Virus record (IMG/VR): IMGVR_UViG_3300031673_000199
Location: 1 to 38,882 of that record
Length of the DNA: 38,882 nt
Reading direction: 5' to 3' (one strand)
Source of the DNA: a virus
Shown: positions 36,987-38,882 of the stretch, piece after piece
How positions within the stretch are numbered: position 1 is the first letter of the stretch
How the letters are laid out: every line of letters begins with the position of its first letter
Program-made: the position numbers and the translations under genes
Notes under the pieces: generated by a model
Told to the model about the DNA's origin: nothing
The model's database searches: none
Seen by the model: the letters and a program-made list of their open reading frames with translations, nothing else

Positions 36987-38882
36987 TTATTTTTTTGTTT
37001 TTGGTCTTTTCAAGAAAACTTTCTTTATTTTCTTTGGTTCATCAAGATCATCTGGGTTTGCATCTTTTTTGAAATTTGTTTTTTCAAGATTTTTATTAGG
37101 AGCTCCTACTGCTTCTTCTTTCTCTGTTTCTTTTTCTGATTCTTCTTTCTCTGGTTCTTCTATTTCTCCTTCGCCGCCTTCAGGTTCAATCGGTTCTTCA
37201 CCAAGATCTAATTCAGCAGTTCCTTCTTCACTTCCACCCAATTCTTCACCACCACTTGTTGGTTGATTTAATCCAGTTTCAGGTTCTTTTTCAGGTTCTT
37301 CTAATTCTGACTCAGCATCAACTTTATCAGCATATGCTTCAATTTCATCTGCGTCAAGATCAACTTTATCTTGTTCAATAGACGGTTCATCACTTATAAG
37401 TTCTGATTGATCATCATCGAATGTTACAGCTGATGCGGCTCCTCCTGCGTCAGTCGCCGGTAAACTTGTTGCTCCAACTTCTGTTCCAAATTCGTCGCCT
37501 TCAACACCTATATCTTTTTCTTCACCCTTTGATGCCATGGCACCAGTTGGAACAACAACTGTATAAGATTTTCCAGATGTATCATCTTGAACTGTAATAT
37601 TTAGATTTTCACTTACACTTATAAATGTTTCAACTTTATTAAGATAATCTTTATAATCATTTTTAATTTCTTCAAGTTCTTCTGTAAGAGCTTTAACAAC
37701 TGCATTTGATGTTTCATTATTATAATCATCAGAAAATTTAGTTATTCTTTCTTCTAAATCAAAAATATAATCAGAATATTCTTTTTTAGTTTCATCTATT
37801 TCAGTTAATATTCTCTCTTTATTAGGAAGAATATCTGCAAATGTTTTTGAAACATCAAATCTCATATGTTCCATCATAACTCTTTCTGCTTGAATAGGAT
37901 TAATGTTACGATAAAAAGTTATTTTATCATTTAAAGGATCAAATGTTGTGATAAAAATATTATCTCTTAGTTTAAAAATATCTGCAGCATAGTTTTCATT
38001 TTCTTTAAGATGAACTCTTTTAATAAAATCTAATTCAGCAATTTCATTAAAATTTTCTCTTAATATTCCAACAATATTGAAAAACTCAGCGTTTCCGCTC
38101 CATTTTGCAACTTCTACTGCTTCATTAATTTGATCATTAGTAAATTTAGATTCATTAATAAAAACTTCATTTTCGGTTAATGTTGCATTATCATTACCTA
38201 CGTATACTTTAATATCTTTTTTTGAAACTTCGACTACTGGAAGATTTATAACATCACAAAGTACTCTAAATGATTCATCAAGTTTAAAAACATCATCTTT
38301 TTTAATTTTGTTAATATTATTTCCTTTTTTTACATAATAAGTTCCTTTAACATTAAATAAAACTTCGTTTTCTCCTAAATAAAGAATTGGAGAAAAAAGT
38401 TTATCAGAAATTCCGCATTCTGCATTAGCGTATTCTAATTGTAATTGTGTAGTGTCTAATGTTAAAATATTAATAATATCTGTAATAAACGGATCATAAC
38501 TGAATTTAACTAACGTTTCTTTAAGAACATGTTTATTTTGTTCATTTTTATTATTTAAATAATTATCTATAACGTCTTCAATAAGTGGAATAAGATAATT
38601 ACTACGTGTTTCTTTCATTATTGCAATAATCTTAGAAATATCTACGTCGTTTTTATATTGATCAACTCTGCTACCAACTGCATTTAATTCAGTATTAACA
38701 GCAGGAAGATAATTAAATCCCGATAAAGCTGAAATAAAATCTTCATAAAGAAGTACTTCAGGAATTTCTTGTTCTAATCTTTCTCGAAAATTTTCAAGAA
38801 TTCCCGCAAGAGTTGCATCATATTTAGCTTCTTTTTCTAATAAAGAAATTACAGCTTTTCTAACACCTAAATGTTTAACTGA
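36987..38882 (-). CDS. Large acidic-tailed protein, 5'-truncated by window edge
   Basis: The frame is open to the right edge, so the Met at 38618 is probably internal; 631 residues are visible. The part before about 460 is helical with a strand block (SPILYLGENEVLFNVKGTYYV) and a coiled-coil stretch (KEYSDYIFDLEERITKF). The last about 180 residues are Glu/Asp/Gly/Pro-rich and disordered, then end in a basic patch (KKIKKVFLKRPKTKK). Acidic, repetitive tails of this kind occur in prohead core or scaffold proteins, and the head cluster lies next to it. No family was recognised, so this is only a suggestion. Confidence 0.6.
   Translation of the reverse strand, partial: SVKHLGVRKAVISLLEKEAKYDATLAGILENFRERLEQEIPEVLLYEDFISALSGFNYLPAVNTELNAVGSRVDQYKNDVDISKIIAIMKETRSNYLIPLIEDVIDNYLNNKNEQNKHVLKETLVKFSYDPFITDIINILTLDTTQLQLEYANAECGISDKLFSPILYLGENEVLFNVKGTYYVKKGNNINKIKKDDVFKLDESFRVLCDVINLPVVEVSKKDIKVYVGNDNATLTENEVFINESKFTNDQINEAVEVAKWSGNAEFFNIVGILRENFNEIAELDFIKRVHLKENENYAADIFKLRDNIFITTFDPLNDKITFYRNINPIQAERVMMEHMRFDVSKTFADILPNKERILTEIDETKKEYSDYIFDLEERITKFSDDYNNETSNAVVKALTEELEEIKNDYKDYLNKVETFISVSENLNITVQDDTSGKSYTVVVPTGAMASKGEEKDIGVEGDEFGTEVGATSLPATDAGGAASAVTFDDDQSELISDEPSIEQDKVDLDADEIEAYADKVDAESELEEPEKEPETGLNQPTSGGEELGGSEEGTAELDLGEEPIEPEGGEGEIEEPEKEESEKETEKEEAVGAPNKNLEKTNFKKDANPDDLDEPKKIKKVFLKRPKTKK

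Noticed and set aside
1-38882. tRNA genes and CRISPR arrays
   Set aside because: No cloverleaf with a TTCRA arm and no regularly spaced repeats were seen when reading both strands.

Overview
The window is a 38.9 kb, very AT-rich piece of a large contractile-tailed, T4-like bacteriophage genome, cut at both ends (terminase at the left edge, a large acidic protein at the right edge). The T4-type core is recognisable: large terminase (gp17-like), tail sheath (gp18-like), tail tube (gp19-like), a gp26-like baseplate hub protein, a probable tape measure protein, portal (gp20-like), a gp4-like head-completion nuclease and a gp55-like late sigma factor. The host is probably a member of the Bacteroidota. 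Genes almost never have a Shine-Dalgarno sequence and instead start after A/T-only leaders, and one phage gene (14718-16604) encodes a secreted beta-helix protein with a C-terminal type IX secretion (T9SS) sorting domain, a system confined to that phylum.

Layout. 1-4.6 kb (+): terminase, sheath, tube, ending in a bidirectional terminator. 4.6-6.1 kb (-): a homing endonuclease. 6.3-10.1 kb (+): hub protein, a small overlapping frame reached from a TTG start or a frameshift, and the tape measure candidate. 10.1-12.4 kb (+): thymidylate synthase split in two by an HNH endonuclease. 12.4-14.7 kb (+): small zinc-ribbon and membrane proteins, a glycosyltransferase and another endonuclease. 14.7-22.4 kb (-): T9SS cargo protein, an unknown protein, a MoxR-type AAA+ ATPase with its metallopeptidase/VWA partner, a repeat protein and an unknown 339-residue protein. 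22.5-31.1 kb (-, with one + strand HNH endonuclease): membrane and coiled-coil proteins, a RecB-like nuclease, an ECF-type sigma factor, dTMP kinase and small proteins. 31.2-31.45 kb (-): a non-coding RNA that reads as a circularly permuted tmRNA. 31.5-38.9 kb (-): small membrane proteins, portal, gp4-like nuclease, gp55-like sigma factor and unknown probable virion proteins.

A recurring element close to [AG]ATATATAAAATAAA lies just upstream of many genes on both strands. It resembles the T4 late promoter TATAAATA and is the likely target of the gp55-like factor. The endonuclease genes carry it almost touching their start codons, so they look like self-contained mobile cassettes.

The most unusual items are: (1) the permuted tmRNA with a noncanonical tag; (2) the phage-borne T9SS cargo; (3) the thymidylate synthase gene split by a free-standing endonuclease rather than an intron; (4) the MoxR/VWA pair with a collagen-like linker; (5) two candidate frameshift sites; and (6) an N-terminal EDSDPI-type motif shared by two otherwise unrelated proteins. 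All calls come from reading the sequence; no database search was run.
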